Shown here piece after piece: positions 28,912 through 37,446 of a DNA stretch of 64,000 nt. The stretch covers positions 1 through 64,000 of the forward strand of contig CAZJDX010000003.1 of assembly GCA_964544885.1 (NCBI GenBank), read 5' to 3'. Each line of letters opens with the position of its first letter. The first letter of the stretch is position 1. The stretch comes from QQVM01 sp964544885 (GTDB lineage: Bacteria; Bacteroidota; Bacteroidia; AKYH767-A; 2013-40CM-41-45). Both the position numbers and the translations under genes were made by a program. A model generated the notes under the pieces. That model searched no databases and was not told the DNA's origin. It saw nothing but the letters and a program-made list of their open reading frames with translations.

Positions 28912-29770
28912 CTACACTGTAGTTAATGGTTGCTGATCCGATTGTTAGATAGCCAGCGTCCGGAATATATTTATCGGTAACGACTACCTGCACTGAGCCA
29001 TAGACCGCCTTTAAGTATGTTACAGATACCCTTTTCACTCCTTTTGCAGCCTGAATAACATCTTGAAATTTATTGTGTGTTAATTGCCCATTAAAAGGCA
29101 GATTACCTATATAGTTTTGAATAGCATCCAACACAGGATACACTCCAGGTGAAGCAATCAATTGCCCACCGGTATCAATGACAGCAGCATCTCTGACCAC
29201 ATCGATTGTGAATATAAGATCGTCAGGGTTTCGACTGTGGACTATCAGCGATGTTCCTGCAGGCGCGATTTTGGCTATGTAATCATTAAACGCGCTCACT
29301 TCACCGGCACTTAGAGGAACTGGAACCCCAGCTGTAAGCTTAGCTGCTTTCACAATCACTCGACCTCCGGACTCAACAATAGCCAATCGCTTTACTATTT
29401 TGGAGGCAGCAATCGCAGCTTCAGATGCGCCTGCATTATCGTATACAAACTCATTCCCATTCCAGATTAGGTTAAACCCGTTCTGAAACTCCATACCTTT
29501 TTTGTGTAGCCAAGGAGCACTGCCAGCCTTGGCCTCAGTAGCCATTTTAAGAAACCTTTCCTCGAATCGGTCCCATAATGTCTGAAGAGCCCTGGAGGCA
29601 GAGGCAAAGATGTATAACCACAAACGCCAGTCGGCTACTTTGCTTGGAGTGGTTAAATCGGTGAGAAGCGTTTGCGCATCATCAATACCCGGCTGCAGTC
29701 CAGTCAGCTCAGACATTGTGTTTTTCTCTGCGATAAGTTCTTGATATATTTCTGCTGTTTCTTGTGCCAT
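28901..29770 (-). CDS. Baseplate J-like protein
   Basis: 289 residues that should form a wedge of the contractile-tail baseplate. The long helical N-terminus (KVADWRLWLYIFASASRALQTLWDRFEERF) followed by the barrel part (RLAIVESGGRVIVKAAKLTAGVPVPLSAGEVSAFNDYIAKIAPAGTS... with the interior VSVTYLKAVYG strand) is as in baseplate J proteins of Mu-like phages of Bacteroidota. Its stop is coupled to the next gene and its start abuts the LysM protein gene. A shorter version than Mu gp47 (about 360 residues). Confidence 0.65.
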   Translation of the reverse strand: MAQETAEIYQELIAEKNTMSELTGLQPGIDDAQTLLTDLTTPSKVADWRLWLYIFASASRALQTLWDRFEERFLKMATEAKAGSAPWLHKKGMEFQNGFNLIWNGNEFVYDNAGASEAAIAASKIVKRLAIVESGGRVIVKAAKLTAGVPVPLSAGEVSAFNDYIAKIAPAGTSLIVHSRNPDDLIFTIDVVRDAAVIDTGGQLIASPGVYPVLDAIQNYIGNLPFNGQLTHNKFQDVIQAAKGVKRVSVTYLKAVYGSVQVVVTDKYIPDAGYLTIGSATINYSVDVN

Positions 29771-30399
29771 TACTCTATTTCTACGATTGAAACTTGTCCA
29801 AATACTCCCTGAAATCCAAATTCAGCATACACGAATGCATAGTGACCAGAGTCGTCGGCTGTTAACTCAAATTCATACCGTCCGGGATTGTTAAGCTCCT
29901 TATACGAATCAGCAAACAGCGTCCCATCGGTGCCATCTGAGTTTTTACCCAAGGCAAAGAGCACCATCTCCCCACTTCCGGATGTCCAGAATTTGGATAT
30001 ATAGATTGATACGAGATACTTTCCACCGCCCTTCAGGCCGGTTGTGAGACACCTGCCTGAATTATTTCCACCCTGAAGAAAGGTGAACCCATCTCCAAGA
30101 CCTACAATATCGCCAGACCATCCACCCATGTTGGCATCCAAGTGATCACCATTATTCACAAGCTCTTGTCCAAGAATACCACCACATGGCGAGTGGCTTA
30201 GTTGCTTATACACTTTAACAACATGGTCATCTGTTGCTGCGCTTTTAACGAACAGGTGACTACCCGGAATCAGAGGCTTAGACATACTCAATTCCGGATT
30301 ATCCCTTATTAAAATTGAAGGGTCGGCTACACCATACTCCTGCATAGCTACATCAAACATGTTCTGCCCCTCCAAAATTACAATTGGCTTACCCCTCAT
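29770..30399 (-). CDS. LysM-like tail protein with C-terminal jelly-roll-like domain
   Basis: 209 residues from the ATG at 30399 (MRGKPIVILEGQNMFD); a TTG lies four codons upstream. The first 50 residues resemble a LysM module (QNMFDVAMQEYGVADPSILIRDNPELS, then LIPGSHLFV), as in LysM tail proteins of contractile phages. The rest is a beta-rich domain with many Gly and aromatic residues (GGWSGDIVGLGDGFTFLQGG, GRYEFELTADDSGHYAFVYAEF), like carbohydrate-binding modules. It overlaps the upstream gp25 gene by 11 bases. Likely part of the baseplate and possibly contacts peptidoglycan. Confidence 0.6.
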   Translation of the reverse strand: MRGKPIVILEGQNMFDVAMQEYGVADPSILIRDNPELSMSKPLIPGSHLFVKSAATDDHVVKVYKQLSHSPCGGILGQELVNNGDHLDANMGGWSGDIVGLGDGFTFLQGGNNSGRCLTTGLKGGGKYLVSIYISKFWTSGSGEMVLFALGKNSDGTDGTLFADSYKELNNPGRYEFELTADDSGHYAFVYAEFGFQGVFGQVSIVEIE

Positions 30400-30685
30400 A
30401 TTCACCTTCAATTACAATATCAGTCCAATCCGTTGCAGCAAATGACGCTATTGTCACCCCATCCTCCTCCATGGCAGCACAAGCAACCGCTTCCAGTTCA
30501 GTCAAAGATCGATCGTCCAAAATGAAACCCCGGATACCTACTCCCAACAAAGGATGCTGTTTTAACTCGCCTTTATCCAGCAATAACAGGAGCTGTAGGT
30601 GCTGCTCCGTGCTCTCGGCAAGTACAAAATCGCCTCCCGATATTGCCAGATCAAATTCGTTATGTTTATAGTCAAAGACTTGCAT
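30389..30685 (-). CDS. Baseplate wedge protein, GPW/gp25 family
   Basis: 98 residues. The compact gp25 fold is suggested by DLAISGGDFVLAESTEQHLQLLLLLDKGELKQHPLLGVGIRGFILDD, the usual placement of a Gly-rich turn between two helices, and by the length of about 100 residues. gp25/W proteins tie the sheath to the baseplate wedge. It is at the expected position between the spike gene and the J gene, coupled to both. Confidence 0.75.
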   Translation of the reverse strand: MQVFDYKHNEFDLAISGGDFVLAESTEQHLQLLLLLDKGELKQHPLLGVGIRGFILDDRSLTELEAVACAAMEEDGVTIASFAATDWTDIVIEGEYEG

Positions 30686-31251
30686 TAATGCCTCACTTTA
30701 TCATTCTCTATTTGTGCATAATCACCAACCTGGAGCGTTCCAATCGTGGTAGCGGCCAGCGCTTTTAAGGCAGCTCCTCCATCATTAGGGACCGGAGTCC
30801 ATCCCAACAGTGCCCGTTGAATGGCTTTAACAACCTCATTGGTTTTGTTTAGTTCCGATTGCAGCTTTGGCGTAATTGTCAGACCGCCGTTGTTTCCGCC
30901 ATTGAATACGACATCCCCATTCTTATAGATCACCATTGCAGTTCCAGAAGTGGTTACTATCAGAACCTTTTTTATCAGGTCTGCTGATATGAAATAAGGA
31001 GCGTTGTCATTATTGCCAATTATGCCAATCAGCACATTGGCATTGACTTCAGGAACAATTACAAGACCAAAGCTCTTACCGTCAATCAAGGGTCTCAACC
31101 GCACTTGATGATACAACGCTCCTCCATCAACAGGCGCAACCGAAATAGTATAGTTGGTTTCATCAACCTCTTTTACCACACCTGAAACTACCTGATGTGG
31201 GTTATTTTTCTTTTGAAAATGCCTCAATGCCTTATTGACTTTATCACTCAT
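30685..31251 (-). CDS. Baseplate spike assembly protein (gpV-like)
   Basis: 188 residues. The central part looks like the OB-fold of gpV/gp45 spike proteins (VSGVVKEVDETNYTISVAPVDGGALYHQVRLRPLIDG, VPEVNANVLIGIIGNNDNAPYFISADL), followed by a beta-helix-like glycine/asparagine run (VFNGGNNGGLTI). Its start overlaps the gpD-like gene by 4 bases and its end touches the gp25 gene, so the order D-V-W-J of Mu-like tails is preserved. It should form the needle below the tail tube. Confidence 0.7.
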   Translation of the reverse strand: MSDKVNKALRHFQKKNNPHQVVSGVVKEVDETNYTISVAPVDGGALYHQVRLRPLIDGKSFGLVIVPEVNANVLIGIIGNNDNAPYFISADLIKKVLIVTTSGTAMVIYKNGDVVFNGGNNGGLTITPKLQSELNKTNEVVKAIQRALLGWTPVPNDGGAALKALAATTIGTLQVGDYAQIENDKVRH

Positions 31252-32198
31252 GCTTGCGCCCTCCTTCCAAGCTCATTGATTCTCCTGTATCCTGAGGCGT
31301 CATAGTTAACCCGCACAGCATCAATGAAGACAGATGAGTTGCGCTCCGGGTATCGATCATCAACAATAGTTGCAACCATGCCATGCATAGTAATAGGGCG
31401 GCCAAAGGACCGGACCGATCCTTTATACCCATCATATCGCAATTCCTCCATATGCTGGAGGGCAAGACGACGCAACTGCTTTTCATCCTTTATATTGTAA
31501 TAATGCAAAGTGATAGAGTCCCCATTGGAATCACCCACCTTCACGCTGATGCTTGTGTTGTTGGGTAGTACGCTGACTGCATTCACATTGAGTCGAACAT
31601 CCTGTTTTGTTTTAAATTGCAATTCCGTGTTCTCCTTCGGGAGATTTCTTTGAAAATGCAGAGTACACCGGGGTAGTTCCGTTTCAAAGTACGGAAGGCC
31701 TACATGAACAGTCTTCCCTCTGAAATAGATATCCAAGCCATATTCCTCTTTGATCTTTTCAAGCGCCTTAGCGGCGCTGGCTCTATCAATTCGAAACGGA
31801 GAAAGTGTCACCTCCGGAATATCCCCCATCTTTGCACCAGGAAGAAGCAGCTTAAGTAACGCACCGAGACTTATCGACTTCCATTCGCGTGTAATTGTCT
31901 CCTGCTTATATTTCCACATCTCATCTTCGCATTTTATTTCAAGCGGCGATGACAGAACGCGTTCAGCAACGTATCCGGCAAACTCTTCTGTGAGAAAGCC
32001 ATCATAACCCAGAAGAATTCTCACCCTATCACCCACATTGATCTTGTAGCGCTCATCGTTGACCAATTGCCAGTACCTGGGAAATTTAATTGAGGCGGTT
32101 TGTGTCAGGTTCTTTCGCGAACTTTCAATATTGACTGAGGCCACCTGATTAACCAGGCGGAAGGATCCGATCTCGATTAAACTATTCATCTCCTTCAT
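31248..32198 (-). CDS. Late control protein D-like / baseplate hub
   Basis: 316 residues, the hub that carries the spike and connects to the tube. The N-terminal strands (FRLVNQVASVNIESSRKNLTQTASIKFPRYW, YKINVGDRVRILLGYDGFLTEEFAGYVAERVLSSPLEIKCEDEMWKYKQE) follow the tail-tube-like fold of gpD/gp27/gp44 proteins. Later segments (VHVGLPYFETELPRCTLHF, GMVATIVDDRYPERNSSVFIDAVRVNYDASGYRRINELG) fit the family's C-terminus. It overlaps the DUF6046 gene by 4 bases. Confidence 0.7.
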   Translation of the reverse strand: MKEMNSLIEIGSFRLVNQVASVNIESSRKNLTQTASIKFPRYWQLVNDERYKINVGDRVRILLGYDGFLTEEFAGYVAERVLSSPLEIKCEDEMWKYKQETITREWKSISLGALLKLLLPGAKMGDIPEVTLSPFRIDRASAAKALEKIKEEYGLDIYFRGKTVHVGLPYFETELPRCTLHFQRNLPKENTELQFKTKQDVRLNVNAVSVLPNNTSISVKVGDSNGDSITLHYYNIKDEKQLRRLALQHMEELRYDGYKGSVRSFGRPITMHGMVATIVDDRYPERNSSVFIDAVRVNYDASGYRRINELGRRAQA

Positions 32199-32770
32199 AG
32201 CTGTGAGTTTAGTTCAAGAACAATGTCTTTATCACTGAAGCAATTCAACTGATATGGTTGCATCGATTGAAATCCTTCCACCGCAGGCAGAGAATAGCTT
32301 TCAATCACTATCCGATCTATACCGAAAAGCGTCGTAAGCGAACAGGAGATGGGAACATTTGTAGTGCTTTCGCAAATTCTGCGCAGTCGCCTCACAAGGT
32401 CTTTCGGATAATTATCCGTACCGTCCTGGCTGCTCAGAATCCCCCGTATAGTAATTGCATAGTCATTCTTTGAAAACTGCTCCTTGAAAGTACCATCCTG
32501 CGAATCAATCTGGGTTTTGACAATCGTCTTTCCTCCGGTGATATCTAAAATGGGTTCAATGGGCAATAACCAACCATCCAGGTAACAAGGCAGGAACATC
32601 GGAACTCCTTGATAATTCTCAATCTCATTATTATACTCCTTAATGCCCAGGGAAGAATAGCCTTCACTGGCCTGCACCTTCCTGGATATATCAAGCTTTG
32701 AATATGCCAGTACCGCTACGGGGCCAAAGGAAATGGAAAGCGCTGTTTTAAAGTCAAATGTTGGCATCAC
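32195..32770 (-). CDS. DUF6046-like tail protein
   Basis: 191 residues encoded between the tape measure and the gpD hub, the position of Mu gpN/gp43 (LysM-side tail protein). The start ATG overlaps the TGA of the upstream 39-residue gene (TGATG). The QGVPMFLPCYLDGWLLPIEPILDITGGKTIVKTQ stretch and the later YPKDLVRRLRRICESTTNVPISCSL fit the DUF6046 family found in Bacteroidota phages. Function in tail assembly inferred from context. Confidence 0.6.
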   Translation of the reverse strand: MMPTFDFKTALSISFGPVAVLAYSKLDISRKVQASEGYSSLGIKEYNNEIENYQGVPMFLPCYLDGWLLPIEPILDITGGKTIVKTQIDSQDGTFKEQFSKNDYAITIRGILSSQDGTDNYPKDLVRRLRRICESTTNVPISCSLTTLFGIDRIVIESYSLPAVEGFQSMQPYQLNCFSDKDIVLELNSQL

Positions 32771-32886
32771 TCCTTTTCATTTCTTTCTATCCAGGCGAAG
32801 TACAAACAACCGCCAATGGTCACAAGAATAATTACTATCACCGCTACGACTATGGTCATAAATGTCCATAAGAGAAGCTCAGCCAT
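32767..32886 (-). CDS. 39-residue single-pass membrane protein
   Basis: Short frame MAELLLWTFMTIVVAVIVII... with one long hydrophobic helix (about residues 4-31) and a charged tail (WIERNEKE). Its ATG overlaps the end of the tape measure gene by 8 bases, and its TGA overlaps the ATG of the next gene, so it fits precisely into the operon and is likely translated. Such tiny membrane proteins in tail operons could be antiholin-like or membrane-insertion factors; nothing in the sequence says which. Confidence 0.6.
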   Translation of the reverse strand: MAELLLWTFMTIVVAVIVIILVTIGGCLYFAWIERNEKE

Positions 32887-34699
32887 TTGCCGTTGCTATT
32901 TCAGCGCCCTGAAGCGCCCTTAGTAAATATTCTTCAACCATTCTCTTCATGTCTTGCGCGCCCTCCTTAACCGTTTCAGCCCTTATGTTCAGTTCTTTTA
33001 CAAGAGAGCCTATCGTTACATTGTAGTTCCTAACTTGTTTACCTCCTGAAGTGACCGAATCAATCCCGGACTTAAGTGTGGGATCAGTGCCGGGCGGAGT
33101 AGGTCCAGCAGGAGTATTCTTAAGCCCATACAATCGTTCACCTGATCCCATTAATGATTGCATAAAATCTTTGCTTCTTACAGCTGCCAGTGCAGTCATT
33201 ATGTTATTGTACTTCCGCTTATTCTCCGGAGTCATCATGCCATTCACCAATGGTTCCAGCGCTATCGTGTTTGCCTTCTTTCGAAGCACCTCAATTTCAG
33301 CTGAAATGGCTGCGGCTCTTGCCTTTTCTTCACTTAGGCCTTTATATCCTGCGATGAGGTCGTTTACTCTTTGCAGCTCCGTGTTGAAAATTTCTTTGTT
33401 GGTGTCTTTTTCGAGCTGGATTTGTTTGGCCATCATTTCATCCAACTCCTTATTTCCGGCGCTGATTTTATCATAAAGGAGAGCCGCAGCTGCAGCTACA
33501 GCAGATAGCCCGGCAAGTGCAAATCCCCATGGGTTTAACCGCATAGCAATCGACAGCGCATCCCATGCGCCTTTAACACCTTTAACGGCAGCGCCATTGG
33601 CAATCAGCGCCAAGGTGCTTGTTGATGTGTACCATTTATTAAGTTTCAGTGCGCTGTTTACTAACAGCGTCTCCACCTTCCAGGCAGCATAAATTGCAAT
33701 CAGAGTCTTAACTAAGGTGGAATGATCGTACAGAAATTTAAATAACTGTGCAACATAGCCGCCTAACTTAGAGATCGATCCAATCACATCTTCAATGAAA
33801 GTCATGATTTGCGCCTTATTGGCTTCGAAGAATTGCGTGATCTTTTCAAAGGCCTTGGCAAAATGCGGAGCCAGCTTCTCTGCAAGCTCCATACGAAAAA
33901 ACAAAAAGGTATTCTCCATCCTGTTCTTCAACGCCTGCAGCGAACCGGACGCCTCTTCTGCACCTGACTGAAACTCCTTCTTCAGCTGCGCGGCAAAACG
34001 CGGGAGAAATTCTGACGCTGACAAGTCTCCTTTCGAAATGAGCTTATCCAATTCTCCTGTTGTCATGTTCATCGCACGCGCTGCGACCTGGAATGCACCC
34101 GGAAGGCGTTCTCCCAGCTGGCCCCTTAGCTCTTCAGCGCTAACCTTTCCTTTGCTGATCATTTGTGAGATTGCAAGAAGCGCTCCTTTGCTTTCCTCCT
34201 GACCAATCCCAAGGGCTACACTGGCCGAGGTTATCCCTTCCAGTATTTCCCGCGCACCTTTACCTGCCAGCTCTGTGCCACGAGATGCCGCACCGATCAT
34301 CTTGTATCCTTCAGAAATCGAGCTGAATGAAGCGCCGTATTGATTAGCCGTATCCTTTAAATAGGAAAACGTCTTACCCGCTTGCACATTCCCCCCTTCA
34401 ATTAGTTTTAATGCCCGCTGATATCCTTCTGCTTTCAGGGTTGTATCCAACAAACTGCTTGCCATGGCAGAAAGCCCGCTTACAGACAAGGACAGACCCG
34501 CTGCCAGCGCCACTCCGCGAAGCGAGTTTTGCAACAGGTCACCACTACGACCTGCCGATGACATTTTTCTCTCAAGAGCCTCTGTCTTTTGTTGCAGGGC
34601 AGTGAGCTTGGATGAGGCTGAATTAACGCCGGCTCCGATGCGATCCATTGCACCAGAGACGCCATCGCGCATTTTTAAATACCACTCAGAGATTGTCAT
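32879..34699 (-). CDS. Tail tape measure protein
   Basis: 606 residues, setting tail length and threaded inside the tube. The tape-measure domain of Mu-type phages is seen at about 70-260 (MIGAASRGTELAGKGAREILEGI, GIGQEESKGALLAISQMISKGKVSAEELRGQLGERLPGAFQ, the TIGR02675 pattern). An N-terminal coiled coil and two hydrophobic segments (about 330-350 and 390-410) follow, the latter thought to insert into the host membrane at injection. It lies 3 bases after the frameshifted chaperone gene, as in Mu. Confidence 0.85.
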   Translation of the reverse strand: MTISEWYLKMRDGVSGAMDRIGAGVNSASSKLTALQQKTEALERKMSSAGRSGDLLQNSLRGVALAAGLSLSVSGLSAMASSLLDTTLKAEGYQRALKLIEGGNVQAGKTFSYLKDTANQYGASFSSISEGYKMIGAASRGTELAGKGAREILEGITSASVALGIGQEESKGALLAISQMISKGKVSAEELRGQLGERLPGAFQVAARAMNMTTGELDKLISKGDLSASEFLPRFAAQLKKEFQSGAEEASGSLQALKNRMENTFLFFRMELAEKLAPHFAKAFEKITQFFEANKAQIMTFIEDVIGSISKLGGYVAQLFKFLYDHSTLVKTLIAIYAAWKVETLLVNSALKLNKWYTSTSTLALIANGAAVKGVKGAWDALSIAMRLNPWGFALAGLSAVAAAAALLYDKISAGNKELDEMMAKQIQLEKDTNKEIFNTELQRVNDLIAGYKGLSEEKARAAAISAEIEVLRKKANTIALEPLVNGMMTPENKRKYNNIMTALAAVRSKDFMQSLMGSGERLYGLKNTPAGPTPPGTDPTLKSGIDSVTSGGKQVRNYNVTIGSLVKELNIRAETVKEGAQDMKRMVEEYLLRALQGAEIATANG

Positions 34700-34702
34700 T
34701 GC

Positions 34703-34906
34703 TTAGGTTTGCATGCCCATCATCTGGGCCATTTCTTCCTTTTCTTTTTTCCGGATATAGTTCAGCGCCTGAAACATCTCAGCCCACTCTCGGTCACTCA
34801 ATAAATCAGGGTCATCAACATGCAGATAATAGCGAAGCTGCGTGTCAATGACCCTGATGTAATTGCTCCAGTCGAGCTCTGTTATTTCAGCTTCGCTTAC
34901 AGCTTT
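34703..34906 (-). CDS. Tail assembly chaperone extension expressed by -1 frameshift
   Basis: A 67-residue frame (KAVSEAEITELDWSNYIRVI ... ending MAQMMGMQT) with no start codon at its beginning. It lies in the -1 frame after the last codons of the chaperone gene that ends at 34897. The only shift zone is GAG ATC GTA AAG CTG TAA, because the -1 frame is closed by a TGA just upstream; slipping of AAG to AAA at 34903-34906 would join them into a product of about 180 residues. This matches the G/GT arrangement of lambda and gp41/gp42 of Mu. No classical XXXYYYZ heptamer is present. Confidence 0.65.
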   Translation of the reverse strand, partial: KAVSEAEITELDWSNYIRVIDTQLRYYLHVDDPDLLSDREWAEMFQALNYIRKKEKEEMAQMMGMQT

Positions 34907-35247
34907 ACGATCTCAGCCTCCCTCACTTCCACCATCGTAGCCAGCTGGCTGCAGGCCGCCAGATACATGGCATCGTCGGTTTTAATCGCCTCATCTCCTT
35001 CGATCCAACAGTCCAGGAATAAGGTGTCGTTGAATTTCATCGGACTCTCCTTACCGGCCGCCATTGCCCGACTCAGTTCTTTTCTGTTGGGCTTTTTGAA
35101 AAAGGCATTGAACAGGTTATCTGCACTATCGCTGACGCTTACCTTGAATACGTCGCCATACTTTTTCTTCCAGGCAGAGATTTGATCTGCCGAAGGAGTG
35201 TAGGGCTCATGAGCCGAGGCTTCTTTTGATTTTGTTTCTTTTGACAT
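34897..35247 (-). CDS. Tail assembly chaperone (tape-measure chaperone, first frame)
   Basis: 116 residues, between the tail tube and tape measure genes where chaperones always sit. The N-terminus is Lys/Glu-rich (SKETKSKEASAHEPYTPS), then KVSVSDSADNLFNAFFKKPNRKELSRAMAAG and MYLAACSQLATMVEVREAEIVKL, like gp41-type chaperones of Mu-like phages. These proteins wrap the tape measure before the tube polymerises. The stop lies in the frameshift window. Confidence 0.75.
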   Translation of the reverse strand: MSKETKSKEASAHEPYTPSADQISAWKKKYGDVFKVSVSDSADNLFNAFFKKPNRKELSRAMAAGKESPMKFNDTLFLDCWIEGDEAIKTDDAMYLAACSQLATMVEVREAEIVKL

Positions 35248-35257
35248 GCTTTAATAA

Positions 35258-35686
35258 TTAAAGGTTGTATCTTATATCCAGGCAAACAAAAGGAAGATCT
35301 ATCACCTGGTGTGTGTCACCGGTTTTCATCCCCTTTTTCAGCTCGGAAAACTCAACGCCAACGCATTGATCTGTTACCATTACCCCTCCTTCAGGCGCAT
35401 AGGAAATTGTAATGATAGCCGGTGCAAGATCAGTCAGTGATTTACCCGCAGGCAGAGCCTGTATCATTGCTTCAAGCTCTGACTGAAGAATGGAAACTGA
35501 TCCGGAATATTCTTTTTTCCCACGCCCAATTTTATGGGGCTTATACCCGCGGGCATGAATAGCCGCTTTTTCCTGCTTCTCGCTATACTCAACTCCTGTA
35601 ATTCCGCTCACCGGTACATTAGAACCAGGCAACATGATTTCGATATCACCCCAGGAGTATTCATTTCCATTAACTATTACTGCCAT
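35258..35686 (-). CDS. Tail tube protein
   Basis: 142 residues, directly after the sheath gene as in Mu (gpL then gpM). The beta-strand pattern SWGDIEIMLPGSNVPVSGITGVEYSEKQEKAAIHARGYKPHKIGRGKKEYSGSVS has the GRGKKEYSGS loop common to tube proteins of contractile phages of Bacteroidota. It should form hexamer rings inside the sheath. Confidence 0.75.
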   Translation of the reverse strand: MAVIVNGNEYSWGDIEIMLPGSNVPVSGITGVEYSEKQEKAAIHARGYKPHKIGRGKKEYSGSVSILQSELEAMIQALPAGKSLTDLAPAIITISYAPEGGVMVTDQCVGVEFSELKKGMKTGDTHQVIDLPFVCLDIRYNL

Positions 35687-35709
35687 ATTAATACGTTCTT
35701 AATTGTGGT

Positions 35710-36942
35710 TTAAGCAATTGCATTTTTTGTGTAAGCCAGATTGGCAACAATCTGCCGCGCCATTCCTTTAGGCAGGATGCTTATCTCTACCGCAATGGTA
35801 TCGGTGGAGAGCACATCCTGATCAGGATCACAAAATGAACCAACACCGGAAATCTCACCACTCATTTGAGTACTTATGGCCTGGTTGATGATGCCCTGAT
35901 AATGCTTACAGGTTGAAGCAGCCAGCTTTCCGCTGGTTGGATCGATCTCAAGGTCGTTGAGTATCTCTTCTACATACACCTGATGAGTGATCCGATCGGC
36001 TTTGTCCATCACGCGGCTGCGAGACTTCTGAGAGAAGTCATCACTAACGGGCGCAGCATTGTGATCATCGTTGAAGAAGTACCCCGCCTTCCCGTTATGG
36101 GCTCTCAGATACACATATCCTTTATCATTGAGCACATCTACGTTGGTAGTACTCATCGCACCATAAGCGCTGTTATTGGAAAAACCTCCCCGTATAACAC
36201 CGGCAAGAGCACCGTCTTTAACCCGTCCAATATTTCTGTGGACCGGAATCCTTGAAGATCTGGCAAGGGCCAAACCCACGGCAGCGTACTTGGGATTCCA
36301 GGAATACTCTGTTGCCACGTCCAAATCCTGACCTATGACCAAACAGGCTCTGTTGGCATTCAGACCGGCTGTGTCCCGCAGGTCCTTAGCCGAGGCAGGA
36401 GTGCCTTGAAAATCTCTTCCTTCAAAGAAGAAATCAACAGGTCTGCCTGCAGCCCGTTCAGAGGCATAGATCGCCTTACTTGCCGTGATGGCTGCCCAGA
36501 TATCTTCATCGAATTGATCGGCATAGGTGGGCGTATAGCCGCTTTGCGGAGTACGAGTGATCCCGACAAGCTTTATTCTTCCTTCCTGGGCAAGCAACAT
36601 CTTCATCACGCCGGTGGTCAGGTTACTCAGGTCACACATTTGTGCCATGGTAACGGTTTTAGCAACTACCATAACATACAGCGGCCGGCCGTTCCCGGCT
36701 TCGGCAAAGAAATTTTTAATGTGGAGATGCGCACAGCATGTATTGGTCACATCGTAGGCGGCAGTGATGCCCTTACTTTCTGCATCAGCCAGAGAATAAA
36801 AAGGTCCCAACACATCGTTGAGCGCGAACTGACCGCCAACAGCAACACCGCTTAGGATGATGCCTGCAATTCCGTCAACGGAAGCGGGACGTCTTCCCAG
36901 ATTCCCATTGACCTGGTTTACCGTAACATTAGGTTGTGACAT
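35710..36942 (-). CDS. Tail sheath protein (DUF2586 family)
   Basis: 410 residues. The N-terminus PNVTVNQVNGNLGRRPASVDGIAGIILSG is the usual opening of DUF2586 sheaths, and the late FFNDDHNAAPVSDDFSQKSRSRVMDKADRITHQVYVEEILNDLEIDPTSGKLAASTCKHYQGIINQAI is the sheath C-terminal helix region that links subunits. It polymerises around the tube and contracts to drive injection. Its ATG lies 4 bases after the spanin-like gene's stop. Confidence 0.85.
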   Translation of the reverse strand: MSQPNVTVNQVNGNLGRRPASVDGIAGIILSGVAVGGQFALNDVLGPFYSLADAESKGITAAYDVTNTCCAHLHIKNFFAEAGNGRPLYVMVVAKTVTMAQMCDLSNLTTGVMKMLLAQEGRIKLVGITRTPQSGYTPTYADQFDEDIWAAITASKAIYASERAAGRPVDFFFEGRDFQGTPASAKDLRDTAGLNANRACLVIGQDLDVATEYSWNPKYAAVGLALARSSRIPVHRNIGRVKDGALAGVIRGGFSNNSAYGAMSTTNVDVLNDKGYVYLRAHNGKAGYFFNDDHNAAPVSDDFSQKSRSRVMDKADRITHQVYVEEILNDLEIDPTSGKLAASTCKHYQGIINQAISTQMSGEISGVGSFCDPDQDVLSTDTIAVEISILPKGMARQIVANLAYTKNAIA

Positions 36943-36945
36943 TTT

Positions 36946-37446
36946 CTAAAATATTTTTGTTTTAATGGTCCCTACCAAGTAGCAGGCCCCGGCAAATAAG
37001 ATGACTAACGAAATTCCTCCCCACCATGCCAGGTACTTCACCGGCTTAGGGATATAGGGAACAGGAACTTCAATTTCTTTATGTGATGTGTCTGAGCTTG
37101 ACTGGTAGTGATGCAGGGTTGTCACCAGACTCTTCACCTTCGCTTCAAGTTCAGCGCATTCGCCCTTGGCGTTCAGCTGCCCCCCTTTAACCTCCAGCGT
37201 AACCGTGGCGCGACCAGAGGTCTCACGCCTCAGTGGAATATCTGCAACCACACCACCGGTAACTATCAATGGCGCCTGCAGCGCAACTTCCTCCTGGGGG
37301 AAGACTATCGTTGAATCCCTCTCTACAACGCTGGTCTGAATATTTATCGAATCCCTCTTTACATCCATGGTAGAGAGTGTAGTCATGGGGCTACACCCTA
37401 CCAGGATAACAACAACAACAAAGCAAAAACTAACTATTTTCATCAT
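36946..37446 (-). CDS. Predicted one-component spanin (u-spanin)
   Basis: 166 residues from the ATG at 37446. An N-terminal lipoprotein signal (KIVSFCFVVVVILVGC, with Cys18 of this form as lipidation site) is followed by a periplasmic region containing a charged, coiled-coil-like stretch (ELEAKVKSLVTTLHHYQ) and then a C-terminal membrane segment (YLAWWGGISLVILFAGACYLVGTI). Lipid anchor at one end and inner-membrane helix at the other is the design of unimolecular spanins such as T1 gp11, which fuse inner and outer membranes at lysis. It sits in the lysis cassette between the endolysin genes and the sheath gene. Confidence 0.6.
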   Translation of the reverse strand: MMKIVSFCFVVVVILVGCSPMTTLSTMDVKRDSINIQTSVVERDSTIVFPQEEVALQAPLIVTGGVVADIPLRRETSGRATVTLEVKGGQLNAKGECAELEAKVKSLVTTLHHYQSSSDTSHKEIEVPVPYIPKPVKYLAWWGGISLVILFAGACYLVGTIKTKIF

